From Paraburkholderia kirstenboschensis (GTDB lineage: Bacteria; Pseudomonadota; Gammaproteobacteria; Burkholderiales; Burkholderiaceae), in the NCBI RefSeq assembly GCF_904848585.1, contig NZ_CAJHCR010000002.1:186001-250000 (forward strand): 64,000 nt of DNA. The letters are read 5' to 3'. The translations under genes and the position numbers were made by a program. Shown one piece after another: positions 8,568 to 16,520 of the stretch. How positions within the stretch are numbered: position 1 is the first letter of the stretch; each line of letters begins with the position of its first letter. The notes beneath the pieces were generated by a model. It searched no databases and was not told the origin of the DNA. It was given only the letters and a program-made list of their open reading frames with translations.

Positions 8568-9122
8568 TCAAGGCAACATACGCTGCAAGACCTGATCCTT
8601 GAGAACGAATCGATGATAAAGCGCGCCAGCGACATGCAAGCCGATCAGCGCCAGCAACACCCAGGCAAGATAACCGTGGATGTCGCCCATTTCATGACCG
8701 ACGCTCGAGCCGACAGGCGAGATCGACGGATAAGGCAGCAGACCGAAGAGCTTCACCGACCAGCCGCGCGACGACGCATTCGCCCATCCCAGCACGGGCA
8801 CGATGACGAGCGCGAGGTACAGCAGACCATGCGTGACATGCGAAACAATGCGAAGGAAACGCGACACGGGCGCGGGTCCGGGCCGGTGCGTGAGTCGCCA
8901 GACGATTCTGAGAACCACGGCTGCGACCAGGGTTGCGCCGACTCCCAGATGCCACGCGATCAGCCCTTCGGGCCGCGTACCCTTGTGAATGTCAGGCATG
9001 GTCCAGCCGATCACGAATTGCGCCGTGATCAGCACGACCACGAGCCAGTGAAGGAACTTGGCGACGCCATCATAGCCGGCCGCGTAAAAGTGCGAACGGG
9101 TATCGATAGATTGCATCTTCAT
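8568..9122 (-). CDS. Cytochrome b561 family protein
   Basis: A 184-residue inner-membrane diheme cytochrome b of the bacterial b561 (CybB) type, four transmembrane helices. It moves electrons between the quinone pool and periplasmic acceptors; E. coli CybB oxidises superoxide. Candidate heme-ligand histidines are in KFLHWLVVVLI (helix 1), AWHLGVGATLV (helix 2), VTHGLLYLALV (helix 3) and GDIHGYLAWVLL with LHVAGALYHRF (helix 4). Length and helix layout are normal for the family. It stands alone; no secreted YceI or catalase partner is adjacent. The start is ATG 9122, with a second ATG two codons later; neither has a strong ribosome site. Confidence 0.93.
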   Translation of the reverse strand: MKMQSIDTRSHFYAAGYDGVAKFLHWLVVVLITAQFVIGWTMPDIHKGTRPEGLIAWHLGVGATLVAAVVLRIVWRLTHRPGPAPVSRFLRIVSHVTHGLLYLALVIVPVLGWANASSRGWSVKLFGLLPYPSISPVGSSVGHEMGDIHGYLAWVLLALIGLHVAGALYHRFVLKDQVLQRMLP

Positions 9123-9599
9123 GGGAGGTGGCCGTTGTCAAAGCGTCATTGGAAGCCGCTTGTCGCGGCCGCGTGGGAGCCAGTATGCTACGGCGCGAAT
9201 CTTAAGAAAAGCTGACGTCTCGCCGCGCGCCACTTCCGCGCAGGCGTGAATGTCGCCAGAGGCTCGACACGAAGCGCCAGTCTGCAACCGAATGTATCCG
9301 CGAGGCATACGTGCGGCTCCTTGTCTTCGTGGCCGCTCGCCGGTGTCCGCAGCACCGAAGCTTCAACGCGCCGCAACTGGTTGCGTCCGCAATCACGCGG
9401 CGTTTTCGCAGCAGGCTCAACGGCTTGCCTGTCGCGCGCACCACATCACAGCTGACTCCGCTGTCCTTACCTGCCCTCGCCTGCCCTCGTACCGTGCAAT
9501 GCTTTCGCGCAATGCAGTCGACACGTCCTGTTACACACGAACACAACGGTAATGCCACCTCTCAGTAGAGTTCGGATCAACAGGAAAAGGAGCAATGTC
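9123..9599. other. 477-base region without a recognised gene
   Basis: Several overlapping open frames exist but none has a recognisable product or good start. The right end carries an AAGGAG ribosome site for the lipoprotein at 9600. No repeat or terminator stands out. Confidence 0.5.
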
Positions 9600-9722
9600 A
9601 TGAAACGAATTTTCGCGCTGGCCATTCTGGCGGTAACGCTGGGCGCCGCGCTGAGCGGTTGCATCGTGGTCCCCGACGGCGGCGGTTATCACGACCATTA
9701 TCGTTACCACGATCGTTACTGA
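9600..9722 (+). CDS. Very small lipoprotein (40 residues)
   Basis: A 40-residue precursor with a classic lipoprotein signal: MKR, a hydrophobic core (IFALAILAVTLGAA) and lipobox LSGC with Cys21. The predicted mature peptide is only 20 residues, starting CIVVPDGGG and ending in a His/Tyr-rich tail (YHDHYRYHDRY), which could bind metal. An AAGGAG site with good spacing precedes ATG 9600. Tiny lipoproteins of this layout, followed by a larger secreted protein, are common in Burkholderiaceae. Only 53 bases separate it from the next gene, so the two are probably co-transcribed. Function is unknown; acylation at Cys21 is inferred from the motif. Confidence 0.8.
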   Translation: MKRIFALAILAVTLGAALSGCIVVPDGGGYHDHYRYHDRY

Positions 9723-9775
9723 TCGACGCTTACGCAGACCGTCCACGCTCAATCATAAAAACGCGGGAACCCCAC

Positions 9776-10165
9776 ATGAATCAAACACGAAACCGCTTGT
9801 TGTCCATTGCAATCGTCGCGGGCCTTGGTATCGGCGCGTCGAGCGCCGCGCTCGCTCACGTCGACGTCGGCGTGAACATCGGCGTGCCGGGTGTCGCGTA
9901 TGCGCCCGAGCCCGTCTATGCGCCGCCTCCGCCGCCCGTGTATGCGCCGCCGCCACCGGTTGTTGTCGTGAGCCCAGGCTGGTATGGCGAGCGTTACTAC
10001 GACGGCCACCGTTATTGGGAGCGGCGCGAGTGGGAAGAACGTCATCGCGAACGTGAATGGCGTGATGCGCGCGGCGACTGGCGCGGCCACGGCAACGGCC
10101 GCGGCCACGATGAATGGCACGGCAACGGCCACGGTGAATGGCACGGCCACGGCGGCGATCATTGA
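9776..10165 (+). CDS. Secreted Pro-repeat / His-Gly-rich envelope protein
   Basis: A 129-residue exported protein. Residues 1-28 form a signal peptide (hydrophobic core LLSIAIVAGLGIGASSAALA, cleavage near ALA-HVD). A proline-repeat segment follows (YAPEPVYAPPPPPVYAPPPP, ~45-64), of the type seen in Burkholderia PXPV-repeat proteins. Then come a Tyr/Arg/Glu-rich region (WYGERYYDGHRYWERREWEE) and a His-Gly-Trp tail with repeated GNGHGEWHGHG units from residue ~105. The tail could bind metals. Start ATG 9776 has GGGA upstream and follows the tiny lipoprotein gene by 53 bases. No enzymatic motif is seen. Confidence 0.85.
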   Translation: MNQTRNRLLSIAIVAGLGIGASSAALAHVDVGVNIGVPGVAYAPEPVYAPPPPPVYAPPPPVVVVSPGWYGERYYDGHRYWERREWEERHREREWRDARGDWRGHGNGRGHDEWHGNGHGEWHGHGGDH

Positions 10166-10248
10166 CGCTTGCCGCGCGGCGCTAATGTCGATGAACATCG
10201 CGCCGCGCGGCGTTTGCTTGCGCGTCAGCACTTTGCAGGAGCGACAGT

Positions 10249-10518
10249 TTGCTACGCACTGATCCACGGCGAGTCACCGCGCAGGTAGACGGCATGGTCG
10301 TCTGCGCGGAATACAGCGAGCAGACCGGCCAATTGTGTTTGCGCCAGGACGGCACGCTCGTTCGCGAATGGTTTCCACCGCACTCGTGGACCGCGATTGC
10401 TTCGGTGGCCGGCGCGCGGCATTGGGGCACGCGTCCGACCGACGACGATCTGCTCGCGTTGCTACGCAACGAGATGACCTTGTTGCGTTCGCCGCAGGGA
10501 AATGCCTCACAGAAGTAA
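10249..10518 (+). CDS. Small uncharacterised cytoplasmic protein
   Basis: An 89-residue protein of unknown function, probably cytoplasmic since it has no signal or membrane segment. It contains VDGMVVCAEYSEQTGQLCLR and EWFPPHSWTAIASVAGARHW, suggesting a small beta-rich fold followed by a helical end (DDDLLALLRNEMTLL). The start is a TTG at 10249, chosen because AGGAG lies seven bases before it and no ATG or GTG is available nearby upstream. A rho-independent terminator begins five bases after the stop, which supports a real transcription unit. I do not recognise a family. Confidence 0.65.
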   Translation: MLRTDPRRVTAQVDGMVVCAEYSEQTGQLCLRQDGTLVREWFPPHSWTAIASVAGARHWGTRPTDDDLLALLRNEMTLLRSPQGNASQK

Positions 10519-10522
10519 AAAA

Positions 10523-10554
10523 GCGCGCGACGCATGATGCGTTGCGCGCCTTTT
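10523..10554 (+). terminator. Rho-independent terminator after the 89-residue ORF
   Basis: GCGCGCGACGCA (10523-10534) pairs with TGCGTTGCGCGC (10538-10549) with one G-T wobble, followed after one C by TTTT. It lies immediately after the stop at 10518. Confidence 0.85.
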
Positions 10555-10638
10555 GATCGGCGTCTCACAAGATTCTCTTGGAAAACTTCGGTCGCGGGCT
10601 TTGTTTCAAAGCCTTTTCCGCAACCGCTTATCAGCCAC

Positions 10639-10890
10639 TTATCGTGCGTTGTAGACCGGCGGCGAGTACGAACTGAACGTGACGTCACCGCCGCGGCCCG
10701 CTTGCCAGGTGCCGTGGCTGCCCGAACCATAGCCGCTGTTATCGGCTCGCGCGAAGCCCTGCTGACCGGCGGCCTGCGTTTGCACGGCCTGTGTGTCCTG
10801 CGTCGCGGCTTGAGCAGACGGCTGCGCGAACGAAGCGATCGGCGCGCCAAGCACCGCGGCAATTGCAACAGCCTGAATGAGCGATTTCAT
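10639..10890 (-). CDS. Small exported protein (DUF4148-like signal region)
   Basis: An 83-residue secreted protein. The N-terminus (MKSLIQAVAIAAVLGAPIAS, then FAQ) is a signal peptide very like that of Burkholderia DUF4148 proteins, but the DUF4148 core is not apparent. The mature part is Gln/Ala/Gly-rich (AATQDTQAVQTQAAGQQG) and ends GDVTFSSYSPPVYNAR. ATG 10890 has GGAGG eight bases upstream; an in-frame GTG nine bases earlier is less likely because it overlaps that site. Expected location is the periplasm. Function unknown. Confidence 0.78.
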   Translation of the reverse strand: MKSLIQAVAIAAVLGAPIASFAQPSAQAATQDTQAVQTQAAGQQGFARADNSGYGSGSHGTWQAGRGGDVTFSSYSPPVYNAR

Positions 10891-11045
10891 TTTGACCACC
10901 TCCGGTCATGTCTTCTGCGTATGCTGCAAACGGGATTTGCTCGCAGCGATGAAGGCAGTGTAGGCGCGCGGCGGTACAGGATAAATCCGCTAATCCTGAA
11001 TTCACTGTTGCTGTTGCGCCGACAATCGGAAGCGGTTTGCCGCGC

Positions 11046-12278
<1,233 letters not shown>

Positions 12279-12478
12279 CTATCGCGCAACGCGATATGCG
12301 AGATACGCTCTATCCAGTTTTGAGATAACGCACCTGCGTCTCAAGCGCTACTGAAAGGCGTCGATGCCACGCGACGCCCTGCTGACGGCGCTTGCAACGC
12401 GGCCATTCGTCATGCGGCTGCATCAAGCGCCGGAAAGGCACTCAAGGTAAACCCCGAGCGCGATTTCAATCCCAAAGT

Positions 12479-14050
12479 TCAGGCAAGAAACAGCCGATAC
12501 ACCGGATTGTGCGTCTCTTCCCAATGCGGATAACCGAGTGTGGCGAGAAAGCGCTCGAACTCCGCGTTGTCCGTCTCCGGCACCTGAATGCCGACGAGAA
12601 TCGAACTGTAGTCCGCGCCCTGATTCCGGTAGTGAAAGAGGCTGATGTTCCAGTCAGGCGCCATCGACGATAGAAACTTCATCAGCGCGCCCGGCCGCTC
12701 GGGAAACTCGAAGCGGAACAGGCGTTCGTCATGCGCGAGCGGCGAGCGGCCGCCGACCATGTAACGGATGTGCTGCTTCGAGAGTTCATCGAACGTCAGA
12801 TCGACGGTGGCAAAATTGTGCGCCTCGAAGGCGCCCGCAATCTGCGCCGATTCGCTGCGGTTCCTGATCTGCACGCCGACGAAAATATGGGCGGACTCGG
12901 CCTGCGCGATCCGGTAATTGAATTCGGTGACGCTGCGCGTGCCGAGCAGTTCGCAAAAGCGCTTGAAGCTGCCGCGCTCTTCGGGAATCGTTACCGCGAA
13001 CACCGCCTCGCGCGCCTCGCCCACTTCTGCGCGCTCGGCCACGAAGCGCATGCGGTCGAAGTTCATGTTCGCGCCCGACGTGATCGCGATCAGCGTCTGG
13101 TTCTCGATGCCTTCGCGCTCCGCATACTGTTTTGCGCCCGCCACCGCGAGCGAGCCCGCCGGTTCGAGCACGCTGCGCGTGTCCTGAAAGACGTCCTTGA
13201 TCGCGGCGCACAGCGCGTCGGTGTTCACGAGCAGCACGTCGTCGAGATATTCACTGCACAGGCGGAAGGTTTCTTCGCCGACAAGCTTCACCGCAGTGCC
13301 GTCGGAGAACAGGCCGACTTCGTTTAACGTGACGCGCTCGCCGGCTTTCAGCGATGCCGCCATCGCACACGAATCGTCGGTCTGCACGCCGATCACCTTG
13401 ATCTCGGGACGCACCGATTTCACGTACGCCGCGACACCTGCCGCGAGTCCGCCGCCGCCGATCGGCACGAAGATCGCGTGAATCGGGCCCTGATGCTGGC
13501 TGAGGATTTCCATTGCGACCGTGCCTTGCCCGGCGATCACATACGGATCGTCGAACGGATGCACGAAGGTCAGCCCGCGCTCTTCCTGCAGCTGCACCGC
13601 GTGGCCGTACGCATCGCTATACGATTCGCCGAACTGCACGACCTCGACGGTCGGGCCGCCATGCGCGCGCACGGCGTCGACCTTGACCTGCGGCGTGGTG
13701 ACCGGCACGACGATGATCGCCTTCACGCCCATGCGCGCCGCGGACAGCGCCACGCCCTGCGCATGATTGCCCGCCGACGCGGTGATCACGCCGCGCGTGA
13801 GTGCCTCGGCGGGAATGTGCGCCATCTTGTTGTACGCGCCGCGCACCTTGAACGAGAACACCGGCTGGTTGTCCTCGCGCTTCAGATAGACCGGATTGCG
13901 CAGGCGCGCCGACAGTTGCGGCGCGCGTTCGAGTTCGGTCTCGCGGGCCACGTCGTAGACGCGCGCGGTGAGGGTTTTCTTCAGGTAGTCGTGTCGAAGC
14001 GCGACGCTGTCAGCAGTTTCGGCGACCTGTTCGAGTTCGTGTGACGGCAA
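12479..14050 (-). CDS. ilvA: Threonine ammonia-lyase, biosynthetic (IlvA)
   Basis: A 523-residue PLP enzyme that deaminates threonine to 2-oxobutyrate, the first step of isoleucine synthesis. The PLP lysine motif is FSFKVRGAYNKM and the phosphate-binding glycine loop is PIGGGGLAAGVAAY. The C-terminal third holds two ACT-like regulatory subdomains (FAVTIPEERGSFKRFCELLG and RLFRFEFPERPGALMKFLSS), so this is the isoleucine-inhibited biosynthetic form. No ATG fits: the chosen start is TTG 14050 with AGGAG six bases before it, and anything further upstream runs into the terminator at 14113-14141. Upstream lie an Ile-rich leader ORF and that terminator, which implies transcription attenuation by isoleucyl-tRNA supply. 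Confidence 0.94.
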   Translation of the reverse strand: MPSHELEQVAETADSVALRHDYLKKTLTARVYDVARETELERAPQLSARLRNPVYLKREDNQPVFSFKVRGAYNKMAHIPAEALTRGVITASAGNHAQGVALSAARMGVKAIIVVPVTTPQVKVDAVRAHGGPTVEVVQFGESYSDAYGHAVQLQEERGLTFVHPFDDPYVIAGQGTVAMEILSQHQGPIHAIFVPIGGGGLAAGVAAYVKSVRPEIKVIGVQTDDSCAMAASLKAGERVTLNEVGLFSDGTAVKLVGEETFRLCSEYLDDVLLVNTDALCAAIKDVFQDTRSVLEPAGSLAVAGAKQYAEREGIENQTLIAITSGANMNFDRMRFVAERAEVGEAREAVFAVTIPEERGSFKRFCELLGTRSVTEFNYRIAQAESAHIFVGVQIRNRSESAQIAGAFEAHNFATVDLTFDELSKQHIRYMVGGRSPLAHDERLFRFEFPERPGALMKFLSSMAPDWNISLFHYRNQGADYSSILVGIQVPETDNAEFERFLATLGYPHWEETHNPVYRLFLA

Positions 14051-14112
14051 GGCAAGCTCCTGTGCGGCGAGGACGTAGCATCGAAAAGCGACCAGGAGGC
14101 GGAGCAAGCGGA

Positions 14113-14141
14113 CATAAAAAACCCGCCTCATGGGGCGGGTT
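14113..14141 (-). terminator. Attenuator terminator in the ilvA leader
   Basis: On the minus strand AACCCGCC (14141-14134) and GGCGGGTT (14127-14120) form an 8-bp perfect stem with a six-base loop, followed by TTTTAT. It stands between the leader ORF and ilvA, 63 bases upstream of the ilvA start, so it must be read through for ilvA to be expressed. Its 5' arm can alternatively pair with 14176-14168. Confidence 0.85.
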
Positions 14142-14176
14142 ATGTGTGACTGCTATCAGACGCGCGCTAACCCACC
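14134..14176 (-). promoter_or_regulatory. Candidate antiterminator helix of the ilvA attenuator
   Basis: GGTGGGTTA (14176-14168, the last codons and stop of the leader ORF) can pair over nine positions, one of them G-U, with TAACCCGCC (14142-14134), the 5' arm of the terminator. A ribosome stalled upstream at Ile codons leaves the first strand free and would favour this helix. A ribosome reaching the stop codon covers it and would let the terminator form. Confidence 0.7.
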
Positions 14177-14241
14177 ATTCGATGAATGATGCTAATAATC
14201 AGCGCAATACGGATGTCGAGGCAGTTCATGTGGCCGATCAT
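14167..14241 (-). CDS. Isoleucine-rich leader peptide of ilvA
   Basis: A 24-codon ORF, too short for ordinary gene finding. Seven of 24 residues are Ile, including the run Ile-Ile-Ser-Ile-Ile at residues 15-19, ending HRMVG and TAG. It lies 25 bases upstream of a terminator that precedes ilvA, the arrangement of amino-acid biosynthetic leader peptides such as those of ilv operons. A second in-frame ATG at 14229 gives a 20-residue version. A perfect TTGACA (14265-14260) with GATGAT 17 bases later would start transcription near 14230, making that shorter peptide almost leaderless. No clear Shine-Dalgarno sequence is seen for either start. It probably acts as a sensor of charged tRNA-Ile, not as a functional product. 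Confidence 0.75.
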   Translation of the reverse strand: MIGHMNCLDIRIALIISIIHRMVG

Positions 14242-14290
14242 CGTTGACTTGTCGTGGTTTGTCAATGCCGGTGCCGTGAGCGGTGACCTC

Positions 14291-16207
14291 TCATGGCCGC
14301 TGCGGTTTCAGCTTCCGCTGCGGTTTTGCTTCCCGCTGAGGAACGCGTGGTCCGCCTGCAACGGCTATGGATGCCGCGCGCGCGCCGAGTATGCGCTCGC
14401 GCAAAAACGCTTCCAGCTGCGCCATCATCGCTTCGCGCGCGCAGCGTGAGAAGAGCGCGTGATCGACCTTGCCTATCTTCTTCACCGAAATATTTTTCAG
14501 CTTGCGCAACTGATTGCCGTCAGGGCCAAAATGAATGTCGAGTTCGTCGAGGCCTTCGTCGAGTGTTCCGTACAGCAGCGCGGTTTGCACGCCTTTGCGC
14601 TCCAGTTCGAGCACGAGTCTGCGAATGGCGCTGCCGGGCGTGCGCTCACCGAGCAGCCTTTCAAGCACGGCGCCTGCGCGCGCCGCGACGCGGGCCGACA
14701 ATCGCCGCGCAAGCTCGACGGTGATCGCGCGAGCATTAGCCTGGCCGCTCAGCAAACGCAGCCATTTGCGCGGATTGCGCATCGCCCGCCGATACACCTC
14801 GCTCGGCGCGACATACTGTGCGCCAGGCCGCACGCGCGCGCCGCCCCATTTGAAAAACGGCAGATTGATGCACGCGCAACCGGCTACGGCGGCATGCGCG
14901 AGCGCGGTATGCAGGCTCACATAAGCACCGCTGCAGACGCCGGCCATGACGACCTTCGGATAACCGGCGGCGGTCAACCAGTCGACGCCAGCGCAGGCAT
15001 CGTCGATCGAGTACGTCGAATAGAGCGCGTCGAGCGTAAGCGTTGCGTCGCGGCGCAGGCTGTCGCCGAGACCGCTCAGATCCATGCGAAGCGATGCGAT
15101 GCCCTGTGCCGCGAGCCGCCGCGCCATCAGCACGGTGAAACGGCTGTCGCCGATCCGGTGCACACCGCCCGTGTTGACGAAGAGAACGGCTGGCGCTGCG
15201 TCGAGTGCGCGCTGCGGTTCGCACAGCACACCTACGTAGCCGCCGAACACGACCGGCGTCTCGCACCCGTGCGCAAAAGCGATACTCGCCGATGCCGCGG
15301 CGTTCAGCACTTCGACCGTCGGAAGCGACACTGGCTCAGTGCCGGCGCCGAGCCATTCCAGCACGCTATCGAACGCACGGCGAGGCGGCTCGCTGTAGCT
15401 CGGATTGAGCAGAAACTTGCCGTATTCGCCGAAGAACTGCACGTCCGCTTGCGCGCCGAGCGCCTCGTAACGAGCGGCGAGCCGCTTCAGCCGGGCGCTG
15501 CCCGCCAGATCCTGCAACAGCACACGGCGCGCGGGAGGCTCGGCGCCTGCCGGGCTGCTGCACGGAGCCCCACACTCTGTAGCAAGTTCGAGATCGACTT
15601 TTGCAAGCAGCTCGAGCGTGTCCGGATAGAGCCTGAAACCATGCGCGCCGACGGTGTGCGGCAGCTCTGCATCGAGGTGCAATCCAAGCGCGGTCTGCGC
15701 GGCGAGCCACGTATGCTGCTGAAGCTCCAGTTCACGTATATACGCCTTGCCGGAAATCACGGGCATCAACAGTATGAGGTTGTCGACGTCGCCCAGCTCT
15801 TGCGCAGCGAGTGCGGCGAGTGTGGCGCCAACGCGCAGACCGCACAACGTGACGCGCTTGACTCCGGTTTCCGCACGCAGAAACTCAACCGCGGCCTTGA
15901 CGCTCTCGATCCATGCGCGCCAGCGCAGCGGGTCTTCCTCGTTGCCGCCCGAGTCGCCCGTGCCGGGATAGTCGAAGCGCAATACGACGACGCCGCGCGC
16001 GGCGAGTACGTCCGCGAGTTCGCGCCAGCCGCGATACACGGAAAGCGCTTCATAGCCGAACGGATTGCACAGCACCACGCCCATTTCGGCTTGCAAAGCG
16101 GCCGGCGCATGCAGCCATCCAGAACAGCCGTCGAACGCGACAGGTCTCATCGTGGCCATGACCGTTGCGATAGATTGCCGGAGCACAGCGTCAGCTTCGC
16201 GTTGCAA
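14291..16207 (-). CDS. Double alpha/beta-hydrolase, exosortase-A-associated hydrolase type
   Basis: A 638-residue protein made of two alpha/beta-hydrolase domains. Domain 1 (~20-290) has the oxyanion-side NPFGYEALSVYRGWRELADV and LRFDYPGTGDSGG; its nucleophile elbow reads GLRVGA, with Arg where Ser is expected. Domain 2 (~310-600) has FVNTGGVHRIGDSRF, LRMDLSGLGDS and an elbow GVCSGA with Cys in the nucleophile position. The layout resembles 'hydrolase 1/2, exosortase A system-associated' proteins fused in one chain. TTG 16207 is favoured by GGAGG six bases upstream and overlaps the end of the carrier-protein gene; ATG 16159 is the alternative. With the carrier protein and adenylation gene it forms an operon, suggesting it acts on a carrier-bound or released acyl or aminoacyl group. 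Confidence 0.75.
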   Translation of the reverse strand: MQREADAVLRQSIATVMATMRPVAFDGCSGWLHAPAALQAEMGVVLCNPFGYEALSVYRGWRELADVLAARGVVVLRFDYPGTGDSGGNEEDPLRWRAWIESVKAAVEFLRAETGVKRVTLCGLRVGATLAALAAQELGDVDNLILLMPVISGKAYIRELELQQHTWLAAQTALGLHLDAELPHTVGAHGFRLYPDTLELLAKVDLELATECGAPCSSPAGAEPPARRVLLQDLAGSARLKRLAARYEALGAQADVQFFGEYGKFLLNPSYSEPPRRAFDSVLEWLGAGTEPVSLPTVEVLNAAASASIAFAHGCETPVVFGGYVGVLCEPQRALDAAPAVLFVNTGGVHRIGDSRFTVLMARRLAAQGIASLRMDLSGLGDSLRRDATLTLDALYSTYSIDDACAGVDWLTAAGYPKVVMAGVCSGAYVSLHTALAHAAVAGCACINLPFFKWGGARVRPGAQYVAPSEVYRRAMRNPRKWLRLLSGQANARAITVELARRLSARVAARAGAVLERLLGERTPGSAIRRLVLELERKGVQTALLYGTLDEGLDELDIHFGPDGNQLRKLKNISVKKIGKVDHALFSRCAREAMMAQLEAFLRERILGARAASIAVAGGPRVPQREAKPQRKLKPQRP

Positions 16208-16451
16208 TCGACTCCTCCGGCACGAGTTGCGCGATCACGCCGGCAAGCGCGGCGATGCTCGCGAACATGTCGTGGGTGATCAGCGCGCCCGGAATCTCGA
16301 GCGCGAATGCCTCCTCCACGGCCAGCATCACTCGCACGGTGCCTAGCGACGACAAACCGGCGGCGTACAGATCGTCGTGATCGCCTAGCGTGTCGACAGC
16401 GACATCGAGGCAGGCGGTCTCCTCAAGAATGCGGCGCACATGATGTTTCAT
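16191..16451 (-). CDS. Acyl/peptidyl carrier protein
   Basis: An 86-residue carrier protein. The phosphopantetheine site is DLYAAGLSSLGTVRVMLAVE (residues ~27-46), with SSL in place of the common DSL; the prosthetic group should attach to the second of the two serines. The segment EEAFALEIPGALITHDMFAS is typical of stand-alone carrier proteins found beside exosortase-A-type acyl-CoA ligases. It overlaps the downstream hydrolase ORF by 17 bases and lies 69 bases after the adenylation-enzyme gene, so all three are likely translated from one message. The likely loading enzyme is the protein encoded at 16521. The bound acyl or amino acid is unknown. Confidence 0.87.
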   Translation of the reverse strand: MKHHVRRILEETACLDVAVDTLGDHDDLYAAGLSSLGTVRVMLAVEEAFALEIPGALITHDMFASIAALAGVIAQLVPEESIATRS

Positions 16452-16520
16452 TGATTTCCCCGGATGCGTTAGTTTCTCGCGCGGCGCTCGAATGTCGCCG
16501 TCGCGAATGCTGTCTGGCCG

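Noticed and set aside
14186..14449. Plus-strand ORF opposite the ilvA leader
   Set aside because: It is the antisense of the Ile-rich leader and of the hydrolase C-terminus; no homology and no ribosome site.
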